This document shows, piece after piece, positions 8,838 through 17,840 of a DNA stretch of 64,000 nt. This stretch comes from Gemmatimonadota bacterium. Its GTDB lineage: Bacteria > Gemmatimonadota > Gemmatimonadetes > Longimicrobiales > RSA9. The notes beneath the pieces are model-generated. The model ran no database searches, was not told where the DNA came from, and saw only the letters and a list, made by a program, of their open reading frames with translations. A program made the translations under genes and the position numbers. The first letter of the stretch is position 1. Each line of letters starts with the position of its first letter. Where the stretch lies: NCBI GenBank assembly GCA_007126035.1, contig SLCC01000015.1:36254-100253 (forward strand), written 5' to 3'.

Positions 8838-9836
8838 TCAGTCCATGGGTGTTCCCATGACCAGGGCGAAGCCGTCGGCACCCACCACCCAGCGGTCGAT
8901 GGTGAAGCCGCTCTGGAGGAACAGGTCGGCCACCCGCTGCCGATCGAACTTGCACGAGATTTCCGTCCGGATCGTCTCACCTGAGGCGAAGCGGTACGAG
9001 CCGGCACCGGGGATGGTGACGGTGAGTCCCCTGCGGGCGACCAGGTGCATCTCGATGCGGTGTTCGTCAGCGTTGTAGAACGCCTGGTGCTGGAAGTCCT
9101 GGAGGTCGAAGTCGGCGCCCAGCTCCCGGTTGAGCACGCGCAGCAGATTCAGGTTGAAGCGGGCGGTGGTGCCGCGGGCGTCGTTGTAGGCTCGTTCCAG
9201 GACCTGGGCATCCTTCTCCAGGTCGACCCCCATCAGGAACCGGTCGTGCCGGGTCATGGCCGAGCGGGCCTGGCCCAGGAGCCGGGCTGCCGGCCCCGGC
9301 TCGAAGTTGCCGATCGTGCTGCCGAGAAGGGCGATTATTGCCGGTCGGCCCAGATCGGCCGGAACTTGGAAGCTCGTGGTCATGTCGGTTGCCACCGGGA
9401 TGACCTGGAGCCGGGGATATTGTTTGCGGAGGATGGTGGATTGCTCCGCCAGGAACTCCTCGCTGATATCTATCGGGACGTAGGTCGGTGCGGCGACCCG
9501 CTCCTGCATGGCCTCGAGCAGGATCCGTGTCTTCTCCGCAGACCCTGCCCCCAGCTCGACGAGCGTTACCGGTCCGAACTCATCGATCCACTGCGACGTC
9601 CACGACTCCAGCAGTCTACGCTCCGCCCGGGTGAGGTAGTATTCCGGCAGGTTGGTGATCTCCTCGAAGAGCTTTGAGCCACGCTGGTCGTAGAAGTACT
9701 TGGGAGGGATCTCCTTCTGGTCCCGGCGCAAGCCTTCGTCCACCTCCGCCAGCATGCGTGCGCGAGCGGTTGCCTCTGGTGGCTCGGCCGACTGGTGCTC
9801 GACGTCGATCATCTGGCAGGCGCTTCGCTTTGTCAT
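8838..9836 (-). CDS. egtD: EgtD-like L-histidine N(alpha)-methyltransferase
   Basis: IPPKYFYDQRGSKLFEEITNLPEYYLTRAE, LVELGAGSAEKTRILL, LLGSTIGNFEP typical of the EgtD family. Confidence 0.85.
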   Translation of the reverse strand: MTKRSACQMIDVEHQSAEPPEATARARMLAEVDEGLRRDQKEIPPKYFYDQRGSKLFEEITNLPEYYLTRAERRLLESWTSQWIDEFGPVTLVELGAGSAEKTRILLEAMQERVAAPTYVPIDISEEFLAEQSTILRKQYPRLQVIPVATDMTTSFQVPADLGRPAIIALLGSTIGNFEPGPAARLLGQARSAMTRHDRFLMGVDLEKDAQVLERAYNDARGTTARFNLNLLRVLNRELGADFDLQDFQHQAFYNADEHRIEMHLVARRGLTVTIPGAGSYRFASGETIRTEISCKFDRQRVADLFLQSGFTIDRWVVGADGFALVMGTPMD

Positions 9837-10013
9837 CACTGGCAGTCCCGGGGAAAGGGCGGTTGATCCTCTCACCATCCGCCCCAGCGGGGGCATGCCG
9901 GATTCGTGCCGGACCGGCCGGCTGTGGCACTGGCGCTTCCTCGGTGGAAACCTGGAAGGTAGCTTCCGCGTATTGGCAGGTGCACGACTGAGAGGTCAGG
10001 CCCGGGAGGTGAC

Positions 10014-10385
10014 ATGGAGGAAGTGACGCGGAAGCGTCTGTTGCGTCGGTTGGAGACGTTGCCCGAGGAGCAGTTGTACCAGGTACTGGATTACATCGAG
10101 TTCCTGGAGGCCAAGTACGCCAGGGCGGCGGCCCGGAAGCCGGATCCATTCCAGCAATTCGCCGAGCGGGTGGAGGACCAGATGCGGGTGCGCTCGCTGG
10201 CGCCGAGGGCCATGCGCGGGACGATGCGGGTCATGAGCACGGCGGGTAAGGTGCTGGACGGCGTGCGGGATCTGGGTCGAGGTCTGTCTGCCCCTGCCGG
10301 AGGCGGTGCCAGGTCGGCTGAACGACCGGCCACACGACCTTCGTCAGGCAAGCCACCCGAAGACGAAGACACCGGATCGGCTTGA
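10014..10385 (+). CDS. Hypothetical protein, DUF2281-like N-terminus
   Basis: LPEEQLYQVLDYIEFLEAKYA helical motif. Confidence 0.5.
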   Translation: MEEVTRKRLLRRLETLPEEQLYQVLDYIEFLEAKYARAAARKPDPFQQFAERVEDQMRVRSLAPRAMRGTMRVMSTAGKVLDGVRDLGRGLSAPAGGGARSAERPATRPSSGKPPEDEDTGSA

Positions 10386-10411
10386 CACCTTCCCGAGACC
10401 GCGCCTAGGTT
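10382..10411 (+). promoter_or_regulatory. Sigma70-type promoter upstream of guaB
   Basis: TTGACA (10382-10387), 18-bp spacer, TAGGTT (10406-10411). Confidence 0.55.
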
Positions 10412-10434
10412 CCGCCATGGAACGAGGAACCAGA

Positions 10435-10512
10435 ATGGCCCGACCGAACGAAACACCCGCGGGAACGCCCATTGGCGTCTCGCGGGTGTCGCGCATCACG
10501 GAGGACGGATGA
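10435..10512 (+). CDS. Putative guaB leader peptide (25 aa uORF)
   Basis: AGGA-N6-ATG start; stop TGA overlaps the guaB ATG (ggATGA). Confidence 0.35.
   Translation: MARPNETPAGTPIGVSRVSRITEDG
10453..10489 (+). promoter_or_regulatory. Nested hairpin in guaB 5' leader
   Basis: ACACCCGCG...CGCGGGTGT 9-bp outer stem enclosing ACGCC-CATT-GGCGT inner stem. Confidence 0.6.
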
Positions 10513-11975
10513 ACCCATCGGCACGCGCGCGTATCACCGGCGCAGCACTCACCTTCGATGATGTATTGCTGGTGCCACAGTATTCGGAAGTCCATCCCCG
10601 GGACACGTCGGTGGTCACTCGCCTCACTGATCGGATACAGCTGAACATCCCGCTCATCTCGGCCGCCATGGACACGGTGACGGAGTCCCGGATGGCCATG
10701 ACGATTGCCAGGGAAGGGGGCATCGGGGTCATCCACAAGAACATGACCATTGATCGCCAGGTCCTGGAGGTCGACCGGGTGAAGCGCTCGGAGAGCGGGA
10801 TGATCATGAACCCCATAACCCTCAAGAGCGATGCCTCGTTGCGTGACGCCCATCAGCTCATGAGCCAGTTCTCCATCAGCGGCGTACCTATCATCGACGA
10901 GACGGGTCTGCTGGTGGGGATCGTCACCAACCGTGATCTCCAGTTCGAGAGTGACCTGGACCAACCAATCCAGGACGTGATGACCAAGGACTCACTGGTC
11001 ACCGTTCCGGTGGGCACTTCCCTCGAGGAGGCGGAAAGGATCCTGCACCGCCACCGGATCGAGAAGTTGCCGGTGGTGGACGAGGAAGGAAAGCTGCGGG
11101 GGTTGATCACTGTCAAGGACATTTTCAAGCGCCGCGCCTTCCCCAACGCCTGCAAGGATGAGCATGGACGCCTGAGGGTCGGCGCCGCGGTGGGAACGTC
11201 CCGGGCCGACCGTGACCGCGCCGAGCAACTCCTGGCAGCCGGCTGCGATCTGCTGGTCATCGATACCGCCCACGGCCACTCCGCCGGTGTGCTCCAGGCT
11301 CTCGCGGGCCTGCGGGAACGTTTTCCCGACGCCGACATCATGGCGGGAAACGTAGGCACGACCGCGGGCGCTCGGGCCATGGCGGAGCGCGGGGCCAGCG
11401 CGGTGAAGGTGGGGATCGGCCCCGGAAGCATCTGCACAACCCGTGTGGTGACCGGTGTAGGAGTGCCGCAGCTAAGCGCGATCATGGACGCGGTGGACGG
11501 AGTTGACCCGAAGGTCAGCTTGGTAGCGGACGGGGGTGTCCGCTACTCGGGCGACATAGTAAAGGCGATCGCCGCAGGCGCCCATGCAGTGATGATGGGT
11601 TCGCTGCTCGCGGGCACCGAAGAGAGCCCGGGTGAGAGCTTCCTGCTGGAAGGCCGGCGCTACAAGACCGTGCGCGGAATGGGATCGCTGTCCGCCATGG
11701 AGGAAGGCTCCGCGGACCGCTACTTCCAGGACGGGGAAGGCCGGAAATTCGTGCCGGAAGGCATCGAGGGTCGTGTCCCCTACAAGGGGCCGGCATCGGA
11801 CGCGATATACCAGCTCGTGGGTGGGCTGCGTAGTGGCATGGGCTACTGCGGGTGCGCTGACATCGAAGCGCTCCGCACCAGGTCCCGGTTCGTCACCATC
11901 ACCGGTGGCGGACTCCGGGAGTCACACCCACACGATGTGGCCATTACCCGGGAGGCACCCAACTACCACCTGTAA
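10509..11975 (+). CDS. guaB: Inosine-5'-monophosphate dehydrogenase with CBS domains
   Basis: [42 protein letters not shown] pair. Confidence 0.97.
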   Translation: MNPSARARITGAALTFDDVLLVPQYSEVHPRDTSVVTRLTDRIQLNIPLISAAMDTVTESRMAMTIAREGGIGVIHKNMTIDRQVLEVDRVKRSESGMIMNPITLKSDASLRDAHQLMSQFSISGVPIIDETGLLVGIVTNRDLQFESDLDQPIQDVMTKDSLVTVPVGTSLEEAERILHRHRIEKLPVVDEEGKLRGLITVKDIFKRRAFPNACKDEHGRLRVGAAVGTSRADRDRAEQLLAAGCDLLVIDTAHGHSAGVLQALAGLRERFPDADIMAGNVGTTAGARAMAERGASAVKVGIGPGSICTTRVVTGVGVPQLSAIMDAVDGVDPKVSLVADGGVRYSGDIVKAIAAGAHAVMMGSLLAGTEESPGESFLLEGRRYKTVRGMGSLSAMEEGSADRYFQDGEGRKFVPEGIEGRVPYKGPASDAIYQLVGGLRSGMGYCGCADIEALRTRSRFVTITGGGLRESHPHDVAITREAPNYHL

Positions 11976-12014
11976 GCCGCCGGTTCGGTGTCAGCACCGA
12001 TGCCTCGATGCCGG

Positions 12015-12045
12015 GGCTCGTCGCACGGCGCGACGAGCCTTTTTT
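12015..12045 (+). terminator. Intrinsic terminator after guaB
   Basis: GGCTCGTCGC ACGG CGCGACGAGCC TTTTTT. Confidence 0.9.
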
Positions 12046-12113
12046 CGTCAGGTGGGGGCGCGCTTCTTGCGCTCCAGCAACACCGAATACCAACCATTAC
12101 GGCAGGAAACGCC

Positions 12114-13238
12114 ATGATCTCACGCGACCAGGTTCAACGTTTGATCGAACGGCCCATCAGCGGACATAGCATCCTCTCTGCCTTTCTCGATATGTCCGTG
12201 AACTCGGACAACAAACGCACCTACCAGGTCTTCCTGAACAAGGAGAAGGCGTCGCACCAGGAGTTGGACAGTGATCGTGAAGGCAAGCATCGAGAGGCCC
12301 TGGGTGCGGCGTTCGCCCGGCTCCAGCGCTGGATCGACTCGAATTTCGATGAATCGAACAAGGGGGTCGCAGTATACGTTGAGGTTGGCGGAGACTGGCT
12401 CGAAGGGTACCAGCTCCCCATCCCCGTGAAGAACCGGTTGCATCTGGACGCGCGGCCGGTGGTCGGCCCCCTGGTCGAGATAGTGAACCAGTACCGCCAC
12501 CACGGCGTCGTGCTGGTGGATCGCCAGCACCTGAGGCTCATGAGCTTCTACCTGGAACGCGCCTTCAACGAACGGGAGGTCACCACCGACCCCATACCCG
12601 CACCTCACGACATCAAGCGCGGCGGTTTCTCCGCCCCCGACTACCAGAAGCGTAAAGCCGAAGAGACACGGCACTTCTTCAAGGAGTTCGCCGTCGAGGT
12701 GGAGAATTTCGTACGCCGGCACCGCCCCGATGACCTGAGCATCCTCGGGACCCGCGAGAACGTGAAACCGTTCCTCGAGTACCTGCCACGGGCCCTCCAG
12801 AAGATGATCCTCCACACCGACAGCATCGAGATCGATGCGTCCGTCGAAGAGATCCGCCGCAAGCTGGCCCCAGCCTTCCAGCGCAGCATGGACGAAGAAG
12901 AATCCCGTTCCCTGGACCTTCTGAGGGACCGGGTCCGGCAGGACCACATGGCCGTCGCTGGCTTCGAGGGTATCCTCGAGCAGATCCAGGCCGGCAAGCT
13001 CCAGACCCTCGTGATGGCTCGGGATACCGAGTATCAAGGCGGCCGCTGCGAGGAATGCGGGTTCCTGTTCGCCGGCAACAACGATACCTGCACCTACTGC
13101 AACGGCAGCGTAAAACACCAGGTCGACCTCGTGGAGGAGCTCCTCCGCCTGGCAGGAAACCAGGACCTGGATGTGGAGTTCGTCCGCCGCTCCGCCCTCG
13201 ACGACCTGGGCAGCGTCGGTGGCCTGCTCAGGTTCTGA
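12114..13238 (+). CDS. Bacterial archaeo-eukaryotic release factor-like (baeRF) protein with zinc ribbon
   Basis: eRF1-like architecture; VVLVDRQHLRLMSFYL, CEECGFLF...CTYC zinc ribbon, terminal LGSVGGLLRF. Confidence 0.65.
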   Translation: MISRDQVQRLIERPISGHSILSAFLDMSVNSDNKRTYQVFLNKEKASHQELDSDREGKHREALGAAFARLQRWIDSNFDESNKGVAVYVEVGGDWLEGYQLPIPVKNRLHLDARPVVGPLVEIVNQYRHHGVVLVDRQHLRLMSFYLERAFNEREVTTDPIPAPHDIKRGGFSAPDYQKRKAEETRHFFKEFAVEVENFVRRHRPDDLSILGTRENVKPFLEYLPRALQKMILHTDSIEIDASVEEIRRKLAPAFQRSMDEEESRSLDLLRDRVRQDHMAVAGFEGILEQIQAGKLQTLVMARDTEYQGGRCEECGFLFAGNNDTCTYCNGSVKHQVDLVEELLRLAGNQDLDVEFVRRSALDDLGSVGGLLRF

Positions 13239-13336
13239 ACGACCCGCCGGCGCGGCTTGACTACCGGTCGCGCCGGCCCCAACTTACTTGTGCCTCCCCG
13301 GTTCACTTCCGTTCAAGCAGCTACGGAGGCAGACCG

Positions 13337-13867
13337 ATGTGGCACTCCATTCAACAAACGGCTTCCCCTGAACGGCCAGATGACATGGCTCCCGAAACCA
13401 TAATCGGCAGTGGGAGCCGCGAGCCGAATCCCGCGCCCCGGGAAGACTCCCTTCTCAACGCCGGCTCAGCACCCCGGCGACGCGTCAGATTCGTCGACAG
13501 CGCCCGCGAAGAACACCGCCATGGCGTCACCATCACCGTTCGCCTCGAATGGCAGGACGTCATCCACTCCGCTTCCGCTACCGGCGAGAAAGGCTCCGCC
13601 CTCGAGCTCAAGACCACTGCCCAGGCTGCGCTGGACGCCGTCGAGAAAGTATGTGGCCAGAGCGTGGGGTTCCGGATCATCGGAGTCAAACAACTGCAGG
13701 CCTTCGACTCCACCCTGATGGTCGCCTCCCTGGTCCGCCTGGATGATCCCGGACAGCGCCTGGTGGGTGCCGTGATCGCCGGCGACGACCGCATCCGGTC
13801 CGCTGCCGTAGCTCTCCTCAGCGCGCTGAACCGCGCCCTCGGCAACTATCTCCACACCTCCGACTGA
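13337..13867 (+). CDS. Conserved hypothetical protein, paralogous domain with 36199-36963
   Basis: VTITVRLEWQDVIHSASATGEKGS...LVGAVIAGDDRIRSAAVALLSALNRAL. Confidence 0.6.
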   Translation: MWHSIQQTASPERPDDMAPETIIGSGSREPNPAPREDSLLNAGSAPRRRVRFVDSAREEHRHGVTITVRLEWQDVIHSASATGEKGSALELKTTAQAALDAVEKVCGQSVGFRIIGVKQLQAFDSTLMVASLVRLDDPGQRLVGAVIAGDDRIRSAAVALLSALNRALGNYLHTSD

Positions 13868-13956
13868 CCCCGGTCGCCCCTGTCGCCGTGGGGAACATCT
13901 GTTTTGGGCGCGCGTATGATTCCTCCAGTTGCTCATACGAAGGTCGGGAGGAGATC

Positions 13957-15273
13957 ATGGCCGGACTGAAGCGCATAGCCTGGATTTTCGGGTTGTTCGC
14001 CCTGTCAGGAGTGGTGGCGTGGGGTGTCAGCGGCTGGGGTCCTCCTGCGGAGCCTGCGCCGGTTGATGTGCTGCTCGAGGAAGGTGTGCTGGACGAAGCG
14101 GAAGCCTACACCTTCCGATCGGAGCCGTTGCAGCCTCGGCCGCGGGACGAATGGGACCTGACGGCGACGCACAATGACCGTGTGCAGTTCTGGATCGACT
14201 TTCTGAAGGGTCGCAACAAGGACCGCACGCATCTGTGGCTCGAGCGGGAAGGGATGTACGGCGAGTTCATCAGGTCACAGCTTCGTGCTCGGGGGATGCC
14301 CGAGGATCTGTTCTACCTGGCGCTGATCGAGAGCGGTCTGTCGAACCGTGCGGTATCGCATGCGGCGGCGGTGGGCATCTGGCAGTTCATAGCTGAGACG
14401 GGACGTCGTTACGGACTTGAGGTGTCGGCGTACGTGGACGAGCGACGTGATCCTGTGGCGGCAACGGAGTCGGCTCTGGACTACCTGGAGTACCTGTACG
14501 ACCGGTTTGGCAGTTGGTACCTGGCCGCTGCGGGCTACAACAGTGGTGAGAACCGTGTGGGCAGGATCATGCGGCAGTTGACCGGGAGCGAGCGTGGCAC
14601 TGATGCGGACTACTGGCGCATTGCTCACCGCCTGCCCCGCGAGACCCGTGACTACGTGCCATTGATGCTGGCGGCGGGCTTCATAGGCAAGGACCCCGCT
14701 GCTTACGGGTTCCATGGCATCGAGCATCAGGTGCCGCTGGCGTTCGACAAGGTGGAGGTGGGTGGCGAGATCAGCCTTGCGGCGGTGGCCGAGGCGGGTG
14801 GCGTGACCGAGGCGGTTGTCCGTGAGCTGAATCCTCATCTGATCCGGGGCGTCACGCCTCCCGGCCGGGACTGGGAGGTCAGGGTACCGGTTGGTCATCG
14901 AAGGGCGGTGCTGGCCAACCTGGACCGCGCGGTGGAGGAGGTTCGTGTAGCGCTGGTGACCCACCGTGTGAGGCGAGGCGAGACGCTGACGCACATTGCG
15001 CGTGGCCACGGGGTCCGGGTGGAGGCGCTGCGGTCAGCCAATCCTGGCGTCAACGCGACCCGTCTGCAGGTCGGGCAGACGATCCAAGTCCCCGTTGGTG
15101 GCCAGGAGGTCAGTGGCGGCGAGCCGGAGCGGTGGACCACGTATCAGGTGCGGCGAGGGGACACGTTGTCGCACATTGCCGTGCGTCATGGCGTGACCGT
15201 GAGGCAGCTGCGCCAGTGGAACGGCATCGGGACCCGGATCTATGCGGGTCAGCGGCTCCGGATCCAGGCGTAG
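13957..15273 (+). CDS. Membrane-bound lytic murein transglycosylase D-like, two LysM domains
   Basis: ALIESGLSNRAVSHAAAVGIWQF SLT motif; two C-terminal LysM repeats (HRVRRGETLTHIA, YQVRRGDTLSHIA). Confidence 0.9.
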   Translation: MAGLKRIAWIFGLFALSGVVAWGVSGWGPPAEPAPVDVLLEEGVLDEAEAYTFRSEPLQPRPRDEWDLTATHNDRVQFWIDFLKGRNKDRTHLWLEREGMYGEFIRSQLRARGMPEDLFYLALIESGLSNRAVSHAAAVGIWQFIAETGRRYGLEVSAYVDERRDPVAATESALDYLEYLYDRFGSWYLAAAGYNSGENRVGRIMRQLTGSERGTDADYWRIAHRLPRETRDYVPLMLAAGFIGKDPAAYGFHGIEHQVPLAFDKVEVGGEISLAAVAEAGGVTEAVVRELNPHLIRGVTPPGRDWEVRVPVGHRRAVLANLDRAVEEVRVALVTHRVRRGETLTHIARGHGVRVEALRSANPGVNATRLQVGQTIQVPVGGQEVSGGEPERWTTYQVRRGDTLSHIAVRHGVTVRQLRQWNGIGTRIYAGQRLRIQA

Positions 15274-15283
15274 GTCATATGAG

Positions 15284-15324
15284 ACACACGGCGCGGCTCT
15301 GTTTTTGTACGTCGCGCCGTGTGT
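15284..15324. terminator. Strong hairpin between convergent genes
   Basis: ACACACGGCGCG / CGCGCCGTGTGT 12-bp perfect stem, 17-nt loop containing TTTTT. Confidence 0.55.
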
Positions 15325-15354
15325 GACTGTTGGTGGTGGTCGAGGATGGCGCTC

Positions 15355-15579
15355 CTACCCGAGGGCGCCGCCTTCGGGACGTGGCGCTTCGGGGCCCTCA
15401 GCCGTTTCTACCTCTTCTTCCGTGACTCCGACCACCTCCCCGTCAGCGAACTCCACCAGGTATCCCTCGGTACTATCGGCGGCGTTGTCCGGCCCCCACC
15501 GGCCCACCACTTCGCCGACCTGACCGCGGTAGCGCTCCGACTGTTGGTACCTCGGATTGGTGACACGAATCCAGTGCAT
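15355..15579 (-). CDS. Hypothetical protein (74 aa)
   Basis: Small ORF with GGAGGC upstream of ATG; acidic C-terminus. Confidence 0.45.
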   Translation of the reverse strand: MHWIRVTNPRYQQSERYRGQVGEVVGRWGPDNAADSTEGYLVEFADGEVVGVTEEEVETAEGPEAPRPEGGALG

Positions 15580-15700
15580 GCGATGCCTCCAGTATCTCAG
15601 CGCCTCTGTCGGGGTGACCAACGCACATGGCGCGCCATCGTCCATCGGCGCTGATGCTGGGGGTCCGATCATTGGTCAGAAGCGTGAGCGTCCGACCGGT

Positions 15701-16513
15701 CTACCTCACACCTCTCAACACCGCGTGAGCGTAGCCGTTGTCGGGGTCTCCGCCGGCAGCCAGCACCGAGTCCACCGTTCCGGGGCCACGGTTGTACGCG
15801 AGGAGCGCCAGCCACAGGTCGCCGTCGTAGCGCTCGATCATCTGGCGGAGGTATCGGAAGCCGAGGCGGAGGTTGGTTTCCCGGTCGAAGAGGTCGGCGT
15901 ACCGTAGGGACGGGTCCAGTTCGAACGCGGTGGGCGGCATCAGCTGAGCGAGGCCCACGGCGCCCACCGGACTGATAGCCCGGCGGTGGAAACCGCTCTC
16001 GACGCGGACGAGTTGGAAGGCGACAGCGGGATCGATCCCTTCCGAAAGGGCTATGTCGGTGATAGAGGCTGCCAGGTCGGCGGGAATCGAGTAGCGGGCG
16101 GAATAGCCGAGGATCTCCTGGACCCGGTTCAACTCCAGCCGTACGAGCTCCAACTCGCCCTGTCGGGCGTGGAGCGTCAGCCTGGCTTGTTCCGTCTCGT
16201 GGTGCAGCCGTGTCAGCCGGGTCCCGTCCGAGCTCGCGGCGAGCTGCAGGCCCAGCAGGAAGGCGATGCCCATGAGGATCGCCTGACGCATCGGAGAGTG
16301 GAATATGGCCCAGAGGCCCCGAAGCTTGCGGCGCGCTCTGTCCCGCCGCTCCGCTTCCCATGCTGCCAGCGTCCCGGAGATAGAGGTACGAGACCGCGCC
16401 GCTCCGGCTCCTGGAGCCGATGCCTTTCGCCCTTCGGCCTGCCTCGCCAGCTCACGGAGAAGCTGGGTGCGGGTGGGCTTGTTCGTGCCGTCCGAGGATA
16501 ATCCCGGTGTCAT
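15701..16513 (-). CDS. Lytic transglycosylase, SLT domain, membrane anchored
   Basis: VRVESGFHRRAISPVGAVGLAQLMPPTA; N-terminal TM segment. Confidence 0.85.
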   Translation of the reverse strand: MTPGLSSDGTNKPTRTQLLRELARQAEGRKASAPGAGAARSRTSISGTLAAWEAERRDRARRKLRGLWAIFHSPMRQAILMGIAFLLGLQLAASSDGTRLTRLHHETEQARLTLHARQGELELVRLELNRVQEILGYSARYSIPADLAASITDIALSEGIDPAVAFQLVRVESGFHRRAISPVGAVGLAQLMPPTAFELDPSLRYADLFDRETNLRLGFRYLRQMIERYDGDLWLALLAYNRGPGTVDSVLAAGGDPDNGYAHAVLRGVR

Positions 16514-16688
16514 GATCAGCCTCCACGTATGGGTTCCTGACCGGAAGCGCTGGGGACCCGCAGTCGGCAGCAGGGGGGCGTGGTCACCCTGTCTGGATTA
16601 ACCATACAGGTGCAAAGATAACCCTGAATCGGTGGGCTGCGGAACCCATCTCCTCAAGAGCTTGCGGTTCTGGGGGTTGCGAGCGTGT

Positions 16689-17840
16689 TCAGGAGCGAAG
16701 GGCTGTGCTGATGCCGGCCAGCAGCCAGCCCAGGGTCAGTTGGGGGTTGGCGTTGATGCGACCCGCGTCTCTGGCCGTATCGACCAGTGCCAGTGCCACA
16801 GGGAGGCGGTCGGGTCGGAGCTGCCCTGCCATGGCCTCGAGTGTGTCCAGCGCGTCCAGCGCCACCACCTGGTCGTGGGCGCCGGCAGCGACGGCGGCCA
16901 GGTCACGGAGCCAAATGGCCATTGCGTCCAGTGTGTCGGCGAAGCTCCCCCTGGCACCGAAAGGTTTCTGTGCGAGGGCAATGGCGAGTCTTCGCTCGGG
17001 GCCGGGGTCGAGGGTGCTCCGTATCCACTCCAGTGCGCTACTGCGGATGGTCTGGGCGTGCGTGGGCTCCCCGTCTCTCGAGACGAACGAGAGAGCGGCC
17101 CGTATCGAGCCGCGGCCGAGTCTGGCCAGGACTGCGGCGTCTGGTCGGGGGACGTCCGCCCGCTCGTGCAGGAAGGTAGCTATCTCGTCGACCGAGAAGC
17201 TCGTGAGTCGTACCGGCAGGAGTCTCGACCGGATGGTGGGCACGAGAGCTTCGGGGTCTCTGGCCGTCAGGATGAACACGGTAGCGGGTGGCGGTTCCTC
17301 CAGGATCTTGAGGAGGGCATTGGCCGCTTCCTCGCTGGCCTCCTGTGAAACCAGGAGCTCGGCGTCTCCGATGATGAACACCTGCCTGCTGGCCATGGCC
17401 GGCCGCGTGACGCCTAGTTGCCGGATGGTGCGGACCTGTGCGATGTACAGCCCCGCCGGCTCGTCCGTGTCGGCCAGGTACAAGGGATCGCCCCGGCGTT
17501 CTGCCAGCGCCGCGAAGCGCGCCTCTTCGAGGGCTGCGGCCAGCTTCTCTGGCCCCGCAGTTCCTTTGGGTCGAGGCAGAGGGAAGAACCAGTGAATGTC
17601 AGGGTGCTGGAGGTCCAGGGCCAGGCGGCACCCCCGACAACGACCGCACGGTCCGCCCGGTTCGGGCCGCTGACAGACCAGGAGGCGGGCTAGCCAGCGC
17701 GCCAGGCTCTGGCGTCCCACACCCGGCATTCCGTGGATGAGGATGGAGCCCGGCAGGTCGTCCCGTTCGACGGCGGCGGCGAGTCCGAGTCGAACGTCAT
17801 CGTGGCCGAAGACCTCGGTGGTCAGCGCGGTTGCAGCCAT
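16689..17840 (-). CDS. holB: DNA polymerase III delta' subunit
   Basis: AAA+ protein: HGMPGVGRQSLARWLARLLVC, zinc CGRCRGCRL, NALLKILEEPP. Confidence 0.85.
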   Translation of the reverse strand: MAATALTTEVFGHDDVRLGLAAAVERDDLPGSILIHGMPGVGRQSLARWLARLLVCQRPEPGGPCGRCRGCRLALDLQHPDIHWFFPLPRPKGTAGPEKLAAALEEARFAALAERRGDPLYLADTDEPAGLYIAQVRTIRQLGVTRPAMASRQVFIIGDAELLVSQEASEEAANALLKILEEPPPATVFILTARDPEALVPTIRSRLLPVRLTSFSVDEIATFLHERADVPRPDAAVLARLGRGSIRAALSFVSRDGEPTHAQTIRSSALEWIRSTLDPGPERRLAIALAQKPFGARGSFADTLDAMAIWLRDLAAVAAGAHDQVVALDALDTLEAMAGQLRPDRLPVALALVDTARDAGRINANPQLTLGWLLAGISTALRS

